Shown: positions 51,953-60,593, counted from the first letter of the stretch. The stretch: DNA of 64,000 nucleotides from Nocardioides mesophilus (GCF_014395785.1 NZ_CP060713.1:2880501-2944500), one strand, 5' to 3'. A program made the numbers and translations. Notes: generated by a model not told the origin, from the letters alone.

Positions 51953-53038
51953 TCAGTCGAGCCGGGACCGGTCCATCGCGAAGACGTAGCGGTGTCGCGG
52001 ATACTCCGAGACGCACCAGATCCGGTCGGTGGCGGCGGCGTAGGAGAGGTCCTCCGGACCCACCGGCAGCACTCCCGGCCGCCGCTCCAGCGCGTCCGGC
52101 GTGCCGACCCAGATACTGCCGTGCCGGCTCGGGCCGGCGCTCGTGGACAGGTAGTGGCGGCCGCCCACGACGACCGCCCCCTGCATGCCGTCGACACCGA
52201 CCTCCACCTCCAACGGGCGGCTGCGGCCCAGCCAGTCCTCGGCCGGCAGCCTGCTTGCCGGGTCGATCGCATAGCGCAGCAGCCGGGTGGTCGCGCCGTC
52301 GCGGCCGTACTCACCGGCGACGAGCCGGACGGCCCCGTCGTCGCGCTCCAGAGAGAGGAACGAGTAGCGCATCGGCGCCACCGCGGCGGCGTGCTCGGCG
52401 ACGTAGCGGAACCGCAGCGGCAGCACGTAGCGGTGCCCGAAGGCGTCCAGCGCACCGTCGGCGCCGAGCCCGAACCGGGCGGCGGCGCCACTGCGCGGCA
52501 CCTCGAGGATGTCGTCGAGCCGGAAGGTCGCCAGCCCCCGGGCGGTGGCCGCCACGTGCAGGTGCCGTCCGTGCCACACCAGCCCGCCGGCGTGCACCTT
52601 GACCGGCCGGAGCTCCAGCTGGCCGTCGACCTCGAGCGCCTCGACGAGCAGGACGTGCCGGTAGCGGACGCGGTTGGGCTCGGTGACGTCGGTGACGGTG
52701 ATCCGCGACCCCATGTGCAGCCCGTTGACCTCCTTGGAGTAGGCGCTGGTGAGGACGACCGACCGGCCGCCCACCTGACCGTCGGCGTTGGCGTCGCCGG
52801 AGGTCGTGATGCCCTGCGGCCACCAGCGCGGGCTGTGGTCGTCCTCTGCCTGCAGCCGGAAGCCCCAGACGGCGGCGGACGCGGGCACCGGACCGACCCG
52901 CCCGGTGCGGTTCAGGTCGGCGAGCACCCCCTGGAGCCCGACCCGCCGGCCGACGTGCTGGACCAGGGCAGCGACCGCCTCCGACCGGTCGTCGGCGCGG
53001 ACGAGGCCCAGTCCTGTCGCCGCGGCCTGGTCGTTCAC
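51953..53038 (-). CDS. hypothetical protein
   Basis: 361 residues, family not recognised. Mostly beta-strand-like pattern with repeated short segments ('VVLTSAYSKEVNGLHMGSRI', 'GGLVWHGRHLHVAATARGLATFRLDDILEV', 'GAVVVGGRHYLSTSAGPS', 'GVLPVGPEDLSYAAATDRIW'), suggestive of a propeller-type fold. The rest of the protein shows no signal peptide or membrane helix. GTG at 53038 has GGGGAGA at ~10 nt. Divergent from the Nudix gene. Confidence 0.72.
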   Translation of the reverse strand: MNDQAAATGLGLVRADDRSEAVAALVQHVGRRVGLQGVLADLNRTGRVGPVPASAAVWGFRLQAEDDHSPRWWPQGITTSGDANADGQVGGRSVVLTSAYSKEVNGLHMGSRITVTDVTEPNRVRYRHVLLVEALEVDGQLELRPVKVHAGGLVWHGRHLHVAATARGLATFRLDDILEVPRSGAAARFGLGADGALDAFGHRYVLPLRFRYVAEHAAAVAPMRYSFLSLERDDGAVRLVAGEYGRDGATTRLLRYAIDPASRLPAEDWLGRSRPLEVEVGVDGMQGAVVVGGRHYLSTSAGPSRHGSIWVGTPDALERRPGVLPVGPEDLSYAAATDRIWCVSEYPRHRYVFAMDRSRLD

Positions 53039-53080
53039 CGCCACAGTCTCCCCGATCGCGTCGGCCGCGACCGTGCGATC

Positions 53081-53539
53081 ATGACGAGCGTGTCCGCGGA
53101 CGAGGTGCTGGTGATGGGGGCCGCGATCGTGCACCGCGGCCGGTTGCTCGCTGCCCGTCGCACGGCGCCGCCCGACTCCGCGGGGCGCTGGGAGCTGCCG
53201 GGCGGCAAGGTGGAGCCGGGGGAGGAGCCCTCCGCCGCGGTGGTCCGCGAGATCCGCGAGGAGCTCTCCTGCGAGGTGCGGGTGACCGCGCTGCTGCCGC
53301 ACCGGGAGCCGATCCGCCCCGGGCTGGTGCTGCGGGTGGCGCTGGCCGAGCTGGTCACGGGGGAGCCGGTGCCGCACGAGCACGACGCGATCTGGTGGCT
53401 GGGCCCCGACGAGCTGGACCGGGTGCGCTGGCTCCGGCCGGACCGGCCGTTCCTCCCCGGGCTGCGCGAGCACCTGCGCACCGCCGCGCGGGCCCGACCC
53501 GCCTCCGCGGCCCCCGCGGTGCCGGGGGTGCCGGCGTGA
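53081..53539 (+). CDS. Nudix hydrolase (MutT-like)
   Basis: 152 residues. The Nudix box is GGKVEPGEEPSAAVVREIREELSCEV; the usual Gly after EE-x is replaced by Ser (REIREELS). 'WELPGGKVEPGEE' and Leu/Arg-rich end resemble (d)CTP or 8-oxo-dGTP pyrophosphatases. Cytoplasmic Mg2+-dependent diphosphatase; substrate not predictable. Overlaps the next gene by GTGA. Confidence 0.9.
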   Translation: MTSVSADEVLVMGAAIVHRGRLLAARRTAPPDSAGRWELPGGKVEPGEEPSAAVVREIREELSCEVRVTALLPHREPIRPGLVLRVALAELVTGEPVPHEHDAIWWLGPDELDRVRWLRPDRPFLPGLREHLRTAARARPASAAPAVPGVPA

Positions 53540-53826
53540 GGGGGATCTTCCACGACGAGGACGACGCCCGGGCGGTGGCCGCCCGGCTGCACCGTGACGG
53601 TTTCGAGGCGGAGGTCGCCCGGGAGCGGCTCGCCGGCGAGGACGACGACGAGGGGCACCCCTGGGCGGTGCTGACCGACGCCCCGGAGTTCGTGCTGGAG
53701 ATCCTCGCCGAGGAGCGCGACGGCTGGGTCGACCACGACGACGTACGGCCGCGGCCCGCGACGATGCTCCCGCCGCTCGACCTGCCCACTGCGCCGCGCC
53801 GGATCAAGGGCCATCGCACCGACTGA
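53536..53826 (+). CDS. small hypothetical protein coupled to the Nudix gene
   Basis: 96 residues, acidic. 'IFHDEDDARAVAARLHRDGFEAEVARERL' resembles the ferredoxin-like beta-alpha-beta fold of RraB/SPOR-type domains, but similarity is weak. The 4-nt overlap with the Nudix gene argues for a shared function. No signal peptide. Confidence 0.7.
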   Translation: MRGIFHDEDDARAVAARLHRDGFEAEVARERLAGEDDDEGHPWAVLTDAPEFVLEILAEERDGWVDHDDVRPRPATMLPPLDLPTAPRRIKGHRTD

Positions 53827-53877
53827 ACGGCACGAGTCGCGGGGCGGCGCACGTGCGGATCCGTGGGCGGCGGGGAC

Positions 53878-53883
53878 TAGGCT
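53878..53883 (+). promoter_or_regulatory. -10-like hexamer of mshB
   Basis: TAGGCT, 7 nt before the ATG at 53891; no Shine-Dalgarno. Confidence 0.45.
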
Positions 53884-53890
53884 CGCCGCT

Positions 53891-54793
53891 ATGGATCAGA
53901 GCCTGCTGCTCGTGCACGCGCACCCCGATGACGAGTCGATCAACAACGGCGCCACGATGGCGAAGTACGTCGCCCGCGGGACCCGGGTCACGCTCGTGAC
54001 CTGCACCCTCGGCGAGGAGGGCGAGGTGCTGGTGCCCGAGCTGGCGCACCTCGCCGCCGACCGCGAGGACGCCCTCGGTCCGCACCGCAAGACCGAGCTG
54101 GACGCCGCCATGAAGGAGCTCGGCGTCACCGACTACCGGCTGCTCGGCGGCGAGGGCCACTTCCGCGACACCGGGATGGCCTGGCACGAGGAGGGGCACG
54201 CGGTCGCCGGCGAGGTGGTCCGCGACGACACCTTCTGGCGGGCAGACCTGACCGAGGCCGCCAACCTCCTGGTGGAGATCATCCGCGAGGTCCGCCCGCA
54301 GGTGCTGGTGACCTACGACCAGTTCGGTGGCTACGGGCACCCCGACCACATCCAGGCCCACCGGGTCGCGATGTACGCCGCCGCGCTCGCCGCGGTCCCC
54401 TCCTACCGGCTCGACCTCGGGGACGCCTGGGACGTCGCCAAGATCTACTGGGTCGGCATGTCCGAGGGCCGGATGCGCGCCAGCCTGCGCCGGCTGCGCG
54501 AGGCCGGCGACACCACCTCCTTCGAGGGGATGGACCCTGACGGCCCGCTGCCGCCGTTCGTCACTCCCGACCACCTGCTCTCCGCGGTGGTCGAGGGCGA
54601 GGAGTTCGCGGACGCCAAGCTCCGGGCGATGCGGTCCTACCCCACCCAGATCGAGGTCGACGGCCCCTTCTTCGCGCTCTCCAACAACCTCGGCAACGAG
54701 ATCTGGGGCAGCGAGTTCTACCGGCTCGCCAAGGGCAAGCCCGGCCCGACCAACGACGCGGGGCTCGAGACGGACCTGTTCGCCGGGCTGTGA
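53891..54793 (+). CDS. mshB: N-acetyl-glucosaminyl-inositol deacetylase (mycothiol synthesis)
   Basis: PIG-L family zinc deacetylase of the MshB type, 300 residues. 'LLLVHAHPDDESINNGATMAKYV' gives zinc ligands His11 and Asp14 and the catalytic Asp13; 'YGHPDHIQAH' supplies His150 and His153. 'CTLGEEGEV' and 'LGGEGHFRDTGMA' match MshB, and the end 'ALSNNLGNEIWGSEFY...GLETDLFAGL' matches M. tuberculosis Rv1170 closely. It makes GlcN-Ins, the substrate of MshC. Confidence 0.94.
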   Translation: MDQSLLLVHAHPDDESINNGATMAKYVARGTRVTLVTCTLGEEGEVLVPELAHLAADREDALGPHRKTELDAAMKELGVTDYRLLGGEGHFRDTGMAWHEEGHAVAGEVVRDDTFWRADLTEAANLLVEIIREVRPQVLVTYDQFGGYGHPDHIQAHRVAMYAAALAAVPSYRLDLGDAWDVAKIYWVGMSEGRMRASLRRLREAGDTTSFEGMDPDGPLPPFVTPDHLLSAVVEGEEFADAKLRAMRSYPTQIEVDGPFFALSNNLGNEIWGSEFYRLAKGKPGPTNDAGLETDLFAGL

Positions 54794-55116
54794 GGCTGCT
54801 CGGGGCGCTCGTGCTCGGGGCGGTCGTCTCGGTCGCCGCCCTGCTCGTGCACCGCGAGGGCGGCCTGGTGCTGCTGCTCGCGGTGGCGGCCTCGCTGGCG
54901 ACCGGGCTGCGGCTGCGGCTGGCCGACCACCCGGCGCCGGCGGCGGCGTACTCCCTGGGCTGGCTGGTGGTGCTCGGCATCGCACTGGCCGGCCGGCCCG
55001 AAGGGGACTGGGCGGTGGGCAGCGACCTGGCCGGCTACGCGCTGATGGGCACCGGGCTGGTCCTCGTGGTCGTCGGCATCAGCGCGCTCCCCGGCCGGCG
55101 GCCGGCGCACACCTAG
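54790..55116 (+). CDS. DUF6113-like small membrane protein
   Basis: 108 residues with about four helices (LLGALVLGAVVSVAALLV, GLVLLLAVAASLATGL, AAYSLGWLVVLGIALA, GYALMGTGLVLVVVGI). Its GTG overlaps the mshB stop (GTGA). The same gene follows mshB in mycobacteria (Rv1171), but its role is unknown. Confidence 0.8.
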   Translation: MRLLGALVLGAVVSVAALLVHREGGLVLLLAVAASLATGLRLRLADHPAPAAAYSLGWLVVLGIALAGRPEGDWAVGSDLAGYALMGTGLVLVVVGISALPGRRPAHT

Positions 55117-55119
55117 ACT
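55114..55119 (+). promoter_or_regulatory. -10-like hexamer of vanW-like gene
   Basis: TAGACT, inside the end of the DUF6113 gene and 7 nt before the GTG at 55127. It may give a second, leaderless transcript in addition to read-through from mshB. Confidence 0.4.
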
Positions 55120-55126
55120 CGGCCGG

Positions 55127-56845
55127 GTGAGCGACGAGCCGTACCCCTACCGCACCAGTGACCGCCGGGTGATCCCCTGGCTGCTGTTCGGACTGCTGGT
55201 GCTGTTCGGAGGGCTCTACGTCGCCGGCTACCTGCTCACCAGCGACCGGGTGCCGCGCGGCACCACCGTCGCCGGCGTGCAGATCGGTGGCCTGCACCCG
55301 GCCGCCGCGCGGACGGCGCTCGGCGACGCGCTGGCCGACGAGCGGGTCGCGCCGATCGAGGTCACCGCCTTCGGCACCAGCCGGCGGGTCGACCCCGGCG
55401 CGGCAGGGCTCGACGTCGACCTCGCCGCCTCGGTCGAGCAGGCCGGCGGAGGCCGGTCCTGGGACCCGGGCCGGATGTGGGCCTCGCTGACCAGCGGCGA
55501 CAGCTTCGACCCCGTGGTCAGCGTCGACACCCGGGCGCTGGACGCGGCGGTCGACGACCTGGCCCGGGAACTCGGTCGCCCGGCGAAGGACGGCGCCGTG
55601 GTGTTCCGGGGCGACGAGGCGGTCGCGAAGCCGCCGCGGGTCGGCGAGCGCATCCAACGCGCCGCCGCCGCCGCGCAGATCCGCGACGCCTACCTCCACC
55701 CCGGCCCCGCGGTCGAGCTGCCGACCGAGGAGGTGCAGCCGGAGATCGACCGGGGGGACGTGAGCGCCGCGATGAACGACTTCGCCAACCCCGCCGTCGC
55801 CGCCGCGGTCGTGATCGAGGCCGCCGACGAGCGGGTCGTGCTGCAGCCGGAGGACTTCGCGCCGACCCTGTCGATGCTCGCCCAGGACGGCGTACTCGTG
55901 CCGGAGCTGGACGAGGCGCTGCTGCTGCGGCGGGTCGAGACGCGGCTGAAGACCTCCGCGCTGGCCCCCCGGGACGCCACCGTGGCCCTGGTCCGGGGCC
56001 GGCCGCAGGTGATCCCGGCCAGGAAGGGCCTCTCCTTCGACGAGGACGAGCTGGTCGCCGGCTTCCTCACCGTGGTCGCAGCGCAGGGCGACGCCCGCAC
56101 GATCCGGGTCGGCACCGTCGTGGAGAAGCCCGCGGTCAGCACCGCCGAGGTCCGCAAGCTCGGCATCGAGGAGAAGGTCTCCGAGTTCACGACGTACTTC
56201 CCGCACGCCGACTACCGCAACACCAACCTCGGCCGGGCCGCCGAGCTGGTCGACGGCACCGTGCTCGAGCCCGGCGAGGAGTTCTCCCTCAACGACGTGG
56301 TGGGGGAGCGCACCGCCTCGAACGGCTTCACCAAGGGCTTCATCATCAGCGACGGCGTGTTCAAGGAGGACTTCGGCGGAGGTGTCAGCCAGGTCGCGAC
56401 CACCACCTTCAACGCGATGTTCTTCGCCGGCCTCGAGGACGTCGAGCACAAGCCGCACTCCTTCTACATCGACCGCTACCCGGTCGGCCGGGAGGCCACC
56501 GTGGCGTGGCCGTCGGTGGACCTGCGGTTCCGCAACGACACCCCGTACGGCGTGCTGGTGCAGGCGTTCGTCGACCCGAGCACCCCGTCGAGCCCCGGCG
56601 CGATGACGGTGCGGATGTGGTCGACGAAGGTCTGGGACATCCGCGCCGGCCAGTCCGAGCGCTACGACTTCACCGCGCCGGCCACCCGTCGTCTCTCCGG
56701 CGAGGGCTGCGTGCCCAACACGGGGTACGGCGGCTTCGACATCGACGTCTACCGCGACTTCTACAGGCCCGGCAGTGACGAGCGGGTTCGCCGGGAGACC
56801 TTCCACACCACCTACACCCCGTCGGACTCGGTGATCTGCTCCTGA
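55127..56845 (+). CDS. VanW family protein with peptidoglycan-binding domain
   Basis: 572 residues. One N-terminal membrane helix (~15-37) and two putative peptidoglycan-binding_4-type domains ('GTTVAGVQIGGLHPAAARTALGDAL', '...VAAAVVIEAADERVVLQPEDFAP') are followed by the VanW domain ('FTTYFPHADYRNTNLGRAAELVDGTVLEPGEEFSLNDVVGERT', 'GGGVSQVATTTFNAMFFAGLEDVEH'). It is exported and membrane-anchored. VanW proteins accompany vancomycin-type clusters but are also common in actinobacteria as cell-wall proteins of unknown activity. Confidence 0.88.
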   Translation: MSDEPYPYRTSDRRVIPWLLFGLLVLFGGLYVAGYLLTSDRVPRGTTVAGVQIGGLHPAAARTALGDALADERVAPIEVTAFGTSRRVDPGAAGLDVDLAASVEQAGGGRSWDPGRMWASLTSGDSFDPVVSVDTRALDAAVDDLARELGRPAKDGAVVFRGDEAVAKPPRVGERIQRAAAAAQIRDAYLHPGPAVELPTEEVQPEIDRGDVSAAMNDFANPAVAAAVVIEAADERVVLQPEDFAPTLSMLAQDGVLVPELDEALLLRRVETRLKTSALAPRDATVALVRGRPQVIPARKGLSFDEDELVAGFLTVVAAQGDARTIRVGTVVEKPAVSTAEVRKLGIEEKVSEFTTYFPHADYRNTNLGRAAELVDGTVLEPGEEFSLNDVVGERTASNGFTKGFIISDGVFKEDFGGGVSQVATTTFNAMFFAGLEDVEHKPHSFYIDRYPVGREATVAWPSVDLRFRNDTPYGVLVQAFVDPSTPSSPGAMTVRMWSTKVWDIRAGQSERYDFTAPATRRLSGEGCVPNTGYGGFDIDVYRDFYRPGSDERVRRETFHTTYTPSDSVICS

Positions 56846-56859
56846 GGGGGCGTGAGCGG

Positions 56860-57495
56860 TCAGCCCCGGACCCGCACCTGCACGCGGTCGTCGTAGCCGA
56901 GGTCGAAGTGCGCGCGCCAGGCGTCGAACAGCTCGTGCATCGCGCGCGGTGAGACCTTCACGCAGCCGTAGGAGCGGTAGTCGTTGATCTTCGGGTATTC
57001 CCACCGGCAGACCTGGTCACCGGGGCGGTCCGCGCACTGCCGGCTGCGATCACCCTGCTCGGTGTGGATGAACAGGTCGGTGCGCAGCGTCCCGTCGGCG
57101 CACGCCTTGTTGCCCAGGTAGATCGCCCGGCCCTTGATCAGGCTGCCCCAGTAGTTGGCGTGCAGGCGTGGCCGGTACCGGCCGTCCGGCAGCCACCCGT
57201 CGTTGCGCCGGCACGGGTCCGTGGAGTCACGGGTGAAGCCGGAGCCGGCCCGCCAGGACCGCTGCTCGACCAGGCTGCGGGTGCCGTCGTGGGTGCGCCA
57301 CAGCCGCCAGACCAGCCGGGACCGGAACACGTGGGCCGGGTTCTTCTCGAAGGCGATGACGGCGCTGAGCCGCCCGGGCGCCGCGGAGGAGGTCCGCGCG
57401 GCCGCTGTCGGCGGGGCGGTCACGGCGCCGGCCGCCGGCACGCCGGCCAGCGCCGTGAGCAGGATCGCGGCGACGACGTACGACGGAAAGCGCAT
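56860..57495 (-). CDS. exported L,D-transpeptidase-like (YkuD-like) protein
   Basis: 211 residues. Signal peptide 1-24 (VVAAILLTALAGVPAAGA). The likely catalytic site is His144 in 'LFIHTEQG' and Cys178 in 'YRSYGCVKVSPRAM'. The canonical S/T-H-G-C motif has Tyr in place of His, and the His-Cys distance is longer than usual, with an inserted Cys-containing loop ('DRSRQCADRPGDQVC'). A cell-wall crosslinking role is likely from fold and neighbours but atypical motif reduces certainty. Confidence 0.72.
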   Translation of the reverse strand: MRFPSYVVAAILLTALAGVPAAGAVTAPPTAAARTSSAAPGRLSAVIAFEKNPAHVFRSRLVWRLWRTHDGTRSLVEQRSWRAGSGFTRDSTDPCRRNDGWLPDGRYRPRLHANYWGSLIKGRAIYLGNKACADGTLRTDLFIHTEQGDRSRQCADRPGDQVCRWEYPKINDYRSYGCVKVSPRAMHELFDAWRAHFDLGYDDRVQVRVRG

Positions 57496-57501
57496 CCCCC
57501 G

Positions 57502-57507
57502 ACGCTA
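57502..57507 (-). promoter_or_regulatory. -10-like hexamer of the YkuD-like gene
   Basis: TAGCGT on the minus strand, 6 nt before the ATG at 57495. Confidence 0.4.
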
Positions 57508-57566
57508 GCCGCCCGGCGCCGGCCGGGGGCCGGAATCGGACATTGCCGACATCAGCGGCGGCATGG

Positions 57567-58616
57567 TCAGGGCGCGGCGAGGTAGCGGTACTCGTGGTGG
57601 GTGACGAAGCCGAGCCGGTCGTAGAGCGCGAGCGCGGCCGGGTTGTCCCCCCGGGTCTGGAGGTACGTCGTCGTGGCGCCGCGCTCCGCGGCCCAGCCGA
57701 GGAGCCTCGCCATCACCAGCAGCGAGAGCCCCTGCCGACGCCGACCGGGGTCGACCCACACGTCGGTGACGCCCGCCCAGTCCTCCGTCTGCGAGACCCG
57801 TCCCTTGGCCACCACCGTGTCCGGCGCGTCGGCTGCGGCCACCGAGACGAAGGCCACCTCGTCCGGCCCCTCCAGCACCGCGCGCGCCGCCTCCGGGGTG
57901 GCCCGGGCGCGGGCGTCGCCGGCCAGCCAGCCGGGCGAGGCGACGGGAGCGGTGTCGACCAACCAGCCGGGCGAGGACGGGCCGCCGGCCCCGGGGACCG
58001 GCAGCGCCCGCAGCGCACGGGAGGCCAGGGCGACCGAGGCGACCTGGAAGCAGGTGTCCGCCTCCCCGGGGCGGGCGCGCACCCAGCCGGCGGCCTCGAC
58101 CGCGGCGGCCTCCGCGGAGCCGACCACCACCTGGGCCCAGGCGGAGATCCGGTGCGCCGCGGCGAAGTCGACGACCCGCTCCAGCGCCGCCGGCACCGGC
58201 AGCCCCGGCGGGCCGACCGCCAGCACCGAGTTCGCCCGGGCGCTGAAGCCGTCGGCGGCGCGCAGCACCCACGAGCCGAGCGGCTCCGCGACCACCGGCG
58301 GCCAGCCCGCCAGCGCCCGGCGCTCGGCCTGCTCCGCGGTGACCCGCAGCCGGACCGAGGGCCGCGGCGGGACCGGCTTGCCGGACACGATGTCGGCCAG
58401 GGCGATCACCACCGGTTCCCCGCCGGCCGGCAGCACCGTGGTGGTCGGAGGCGTCCAGTCGGTCATGGTGCCGAGGACGTCGGTCATCGCCGGCCCGCCG
58501 GTCGGTCCGCTCCGGCCGGGCAGGACCCGGCGTACGACCACCCGCTGACCGACGCAGTGCGGCCCCAGACCCGGCGGTCGTGCACCCGGGGCTGGAGACG
58601 CGTGGGGATCGGTCAC
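57567..58616 (-). CDS. Rv0428c-like GNAT acetyltransferase
   Basis: 349 residues. N-terminal ~25-60 'GLGPHCVGQRVVVRRVLPGRSGPTGGPAMTDVLG' is the SH3-like domain seen in Rv0428c-type proteins; the GNAT domain at the C-terminus has 'VTDVWVDPGRRRQGLSLLVMARLLGWAAERGATTTYLQTRGDNPAALALYDRLGF' with the RRRQGL CoA loop. Known only as histone-acetyltransferase-like family; target unknown. GTG at 58616 has GGAAG upstream. Confidence 0.85.
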   Translation of the reverse strand: MTDPHASPAPGARPPGLGPHCVGQRVVVRRVLPGRSGPTGGPAMTDVLGTMTDWTPPTTTVLPAGGEPVVIALADIVSGKPVPPRPSVRLRVTAEQAERRALAGWPPVVAEPLGSWVLRAADGFSARANSVLAVGPPGLPVPAALERVVDFAAAHRISAWAQVVVGSAEAAAVEAAGWVRARPGEADTCFQVASVALASRALRALPVPGAGGPSSPGWLVDTAPVASPGWLAGDARARATPEAARAVLEGPDEVAFVSVAAADAPDTVVAKGRVSQTEDWAGVTDVWVDPGRRRQGLSLLVMARLLGWAAERGATTTYLQTRGDNPAALALYDRLGFVTHHEYRYLAAP

Positions 58617-58674
58617 GGCACAGGCTTCCGTTGGGCGGACCGGGGTTCGGTCCGGTGGTCGACGACGGTGATAC

Positions 58675-58680
58675 TAGGCT
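58675..58680 (+). promoter_or_regulatory. candidate -10 for fdxA
   Basis: TAGGCT about 80 nt upstream of fdxA. The remaining leader contains an inverted repeat (CCGAAC...GTTCGG) and ends with AGGAGGAA before the GTG, so this message, unlike many neighbours, is leadered. Confidence 0.3.
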
Positions 58681-58760
58681 GTACACCGACGCTGCAGGGG
58701 GCCCGAGACCGAGCCGAACGCGGCGGTTCGGACCGTGTCGGAGCTTCGAGGAGGAACAAG

Positions 58761-59084
58761 GTGACCTACGTCATCGCGCAGCCGTGTGTGGACATCAAGG
58801 ACCGCGCCTGCGTGGACGAGTGCCCCGTCGACTGCATCTACGAGGGCTCGCGGATGCTCTACATCCACCCCGACGAGTGCGTGGACTGCGGCGCCTGCGA
58901 ACCGGTGTGCCCCGTGGAGGCGATCTTCTACGAGGACGACACCCCGGAGCAGTGGAAGGACTACTACACCGCGAACGTCGACTTCTTCAACGACCTGGGC
59001 TCGCCCGGCGGCGCCGCGAAGATGGGCGTCATCGAGAAGGACCACCCGATGATCGCCGCGCTCCCGCCGCAGAACCAGGAGTGA
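58761..59084 (+). CDS. fdxA: 7Fe ferredoxin
   Basis: 107 residues. Cysteines at 9, 17, 21 and 25 and at 40, 43, 46 and 50 (CVDIKDRACVDECPVDC and CVDCGACEPVCP) follow the 3Fe-4S/4Fe-4S pattern of FdxA-type ferredoxins. The tail is long and acidic. AGGAGGAA precedes the GTG. It sits directly before dapC, as fdxC-dapC (Rv1177-Rv1178) does in M. tuberculosis. Confidence 0.95.
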   Translation: MTYVIAQPCVDIKDRACVDECPVDCIYEGSRMLYIHPDECVDCGACEPVCPVEAIFYEDDTPEQWKDYYTANVDFFNDLGSPGGAAKMGVIEKDHPMIAALPPQNQE

Positions 59085-59095
59085 CCGACCCGGTC

Positions 59096-60304
59096 ATGCC
59101 CGATCACCACGATCACGCCGATCAGGTGGCGACCGCGCCGCCCGTCCCCGCTCCGTGGGGCGGGCGGCGTGGTGCTTCGCCGACCATCGGCACCGTCTCC
59201 GCGCGGCTCCCGGACTTCCCGTGGGACCACCTCACGGCGTACGCCGCGACCGCCCGCGCGCACCCGGACGGCATCGTCGACCTCTCGGTCGGCACCCCCG
59301 TCGACCCCACCCCCGAGCTGGTGCAGCAGGCGCTGCGCGAGGCCGCGGACTCACCCGGCTACCCGGTCACGGTCGGTCGCGTCGAGACCCGGCAGGCGTG
59401 CCTGGACTGGCTGCGCCGGCGCTGCGGGGTCACCGACGTGGGACTCGACGGCGTGCTCCCGGTGATCGGCTCCAAGGAGCTGATCGGGTCGCTGCCGGTG
59501 CACCTGGGGCTCGGCCCCTCGGACCTGGTGGTCTACCCCGAGCTCGCCTATCCCACCTACGAGGTGGGGGCCCGGCTCACCGGCGCGCGCACCCGGGCCA
59601 CCGACGCGCTGACCGCCGTCGGCCCCGAGCGGGTCGCCGTGGTCTGGCTGAACTCGCCGTCGAACCCGACCGGCCGGGTGCTGCCGGTGCAGCACCTGCG
59701 CAAGGTGGTGGCCTGGTGCCGGGAGCGCGGCGCGCTGCTGGTCTCCGACGAGTGCTACCTCGAGTGCGCGTGGTCGGAGGACCCGGAGCAGCAGCCGGTG
59801 AGCGTGCTGCACCCCGACGTCTGCGACGGCGACGTCACCGGCATCCTCGCCGTGCACTCGCTCTCGAAGCGGTCCAACCTGGCCGGCTACCGCTGCGCGT
59901 TCGTGGCCGGCGACCCCGCCGTGGTCGGGGAGCTGCTCGCGGTCCGCAAGAACCTCGGCCTGCAGATGCCGGGCCCGCAGCAGGTGGCGATGGCGGCCGC
60001 GCTCGACGACGACACGCACGTCGCCGCCCAGCACGCCCGCTACGCCGCCCGCCGCGGCCTGCTGAAGAGCGCCCTCGAGGGGGCCGGCTTCCGGATCGAC
60101 CACTCCGAGGCCTCGTTGTACCTGTGGGCGACCCGCGACGAGCCCTGCTGGGACACCGTGGCGGCGCTCGCCGAGCGGGGGATCCTGGTGGCTCCCGGGG
60201 AGTTCTACGGCCCGAAGGGCGCGCGGCACGTCCGGGTGGCGTTCACCGCCACCGACGAGCGGGTCGCCGCCGCCTGCGCGCGGCTGTCCGCAGACCCTGC
60301 CTGA
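59096..60304 (+). CDS. dapC: succinyldiaminopimelate aminotransferase
   Basis: PLP aminotransferase of the lysine/DAP pathway. The PLP lysine is Lys258 in 'LAVHSLSKRSNLAGYRCAF'; 'NSPSNPTG' and 'SDECYLECAW' are standard aspartate-aminotransferase fold motifs. It acts between DapD and DapE. I use the ATG at 59096; an in-frame GTG at 59081 overlapping the fdxA stop (GTGA) would add five residues. Confidence 0.92.
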   Translation: MPDHHDHADQVATAPPVPAPWGGRRGASPTIGTVSARLPDFPWDHLTAYAATARAHPDGIVDLSVGTPVDPTPELVQQALREAADSPGYPVTVGRVETRQACLDWLRRRCGVTDVGLDGVLPVIGSKELIGSLPVHLGLGPSDLVVYPELAYPTYEVGARLTGARTRATDALTAVGPERVAVVWLNSPSNPTGRVLPVQHLRKVVAWCRERGALLVSDECYLECAWSEDPEQQPVSVLHPDVCDGDVTGILAVHSLSKRSNLAGYRCAFVAGDPAVVGELLAVRKNLGLQMPGPQQVAMAAALDDDTHVAAQHARYAARRGLLKSALEGAGFRIDHSEASLYLWATRDEPCWDTVAALAERGILVAPGEFYGPKGARHVRVAFTATDERVAAACARLSADPA

Positions 60305-60311
60305 CCCGGCG

Positions 60312-60593
60312 TCAGGCCGAGGCGCGGGCCGGCATCGGGTGCGGCGCCGGGGCCAGCGGGACCCGGCTCTGCACCCGGCTCGGCGCCGGCGCCAGGACCC
60401 GCACGGCGGAGATGCTCTGGACCCGCACCACCGCGTGCTCCATCTCGTCGCTGCTCAGAACGACTCCGTGCCCGTCCACGGCCACCACGGTGCCGGCCAG
60501 CCAGGCGCCCTCCACGAGCACCTGCACCGGCACGTCCGCCTCGTGGGCGCGGTTGAGCGCGGTCCCGATCGTGTAGAGCACGGAGTCGTTCAT
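60312..60593 (-). CDS. small Sm/SH3-like hypothetical protein
   Basis: 93 residues. The central ~50 ('VPVQVLVEGAWLAGTVVAVDGHGVVLSSDEMEHAVVRVQSISAVRV') have the strand pattern of Sm/Hfq- or SH3-like barrels; the tail is Pro/Arg-rich and disordered. GGGAGGGG lies upstream of the ATG. Convergent with dapC (7-nt gap). A nucleic-acid-binding function is a guess from fold pattern. Confidence 0.7.
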   Translation of the reverse strand: MNDSVLYTIGTALNRAHEADVPVQVLVEGAWLAGTVVAVDGHGVVLSSDEMEHAVVRVQSISAVRVLAPAPSRVQSRVPLAPAPHPMPARASA

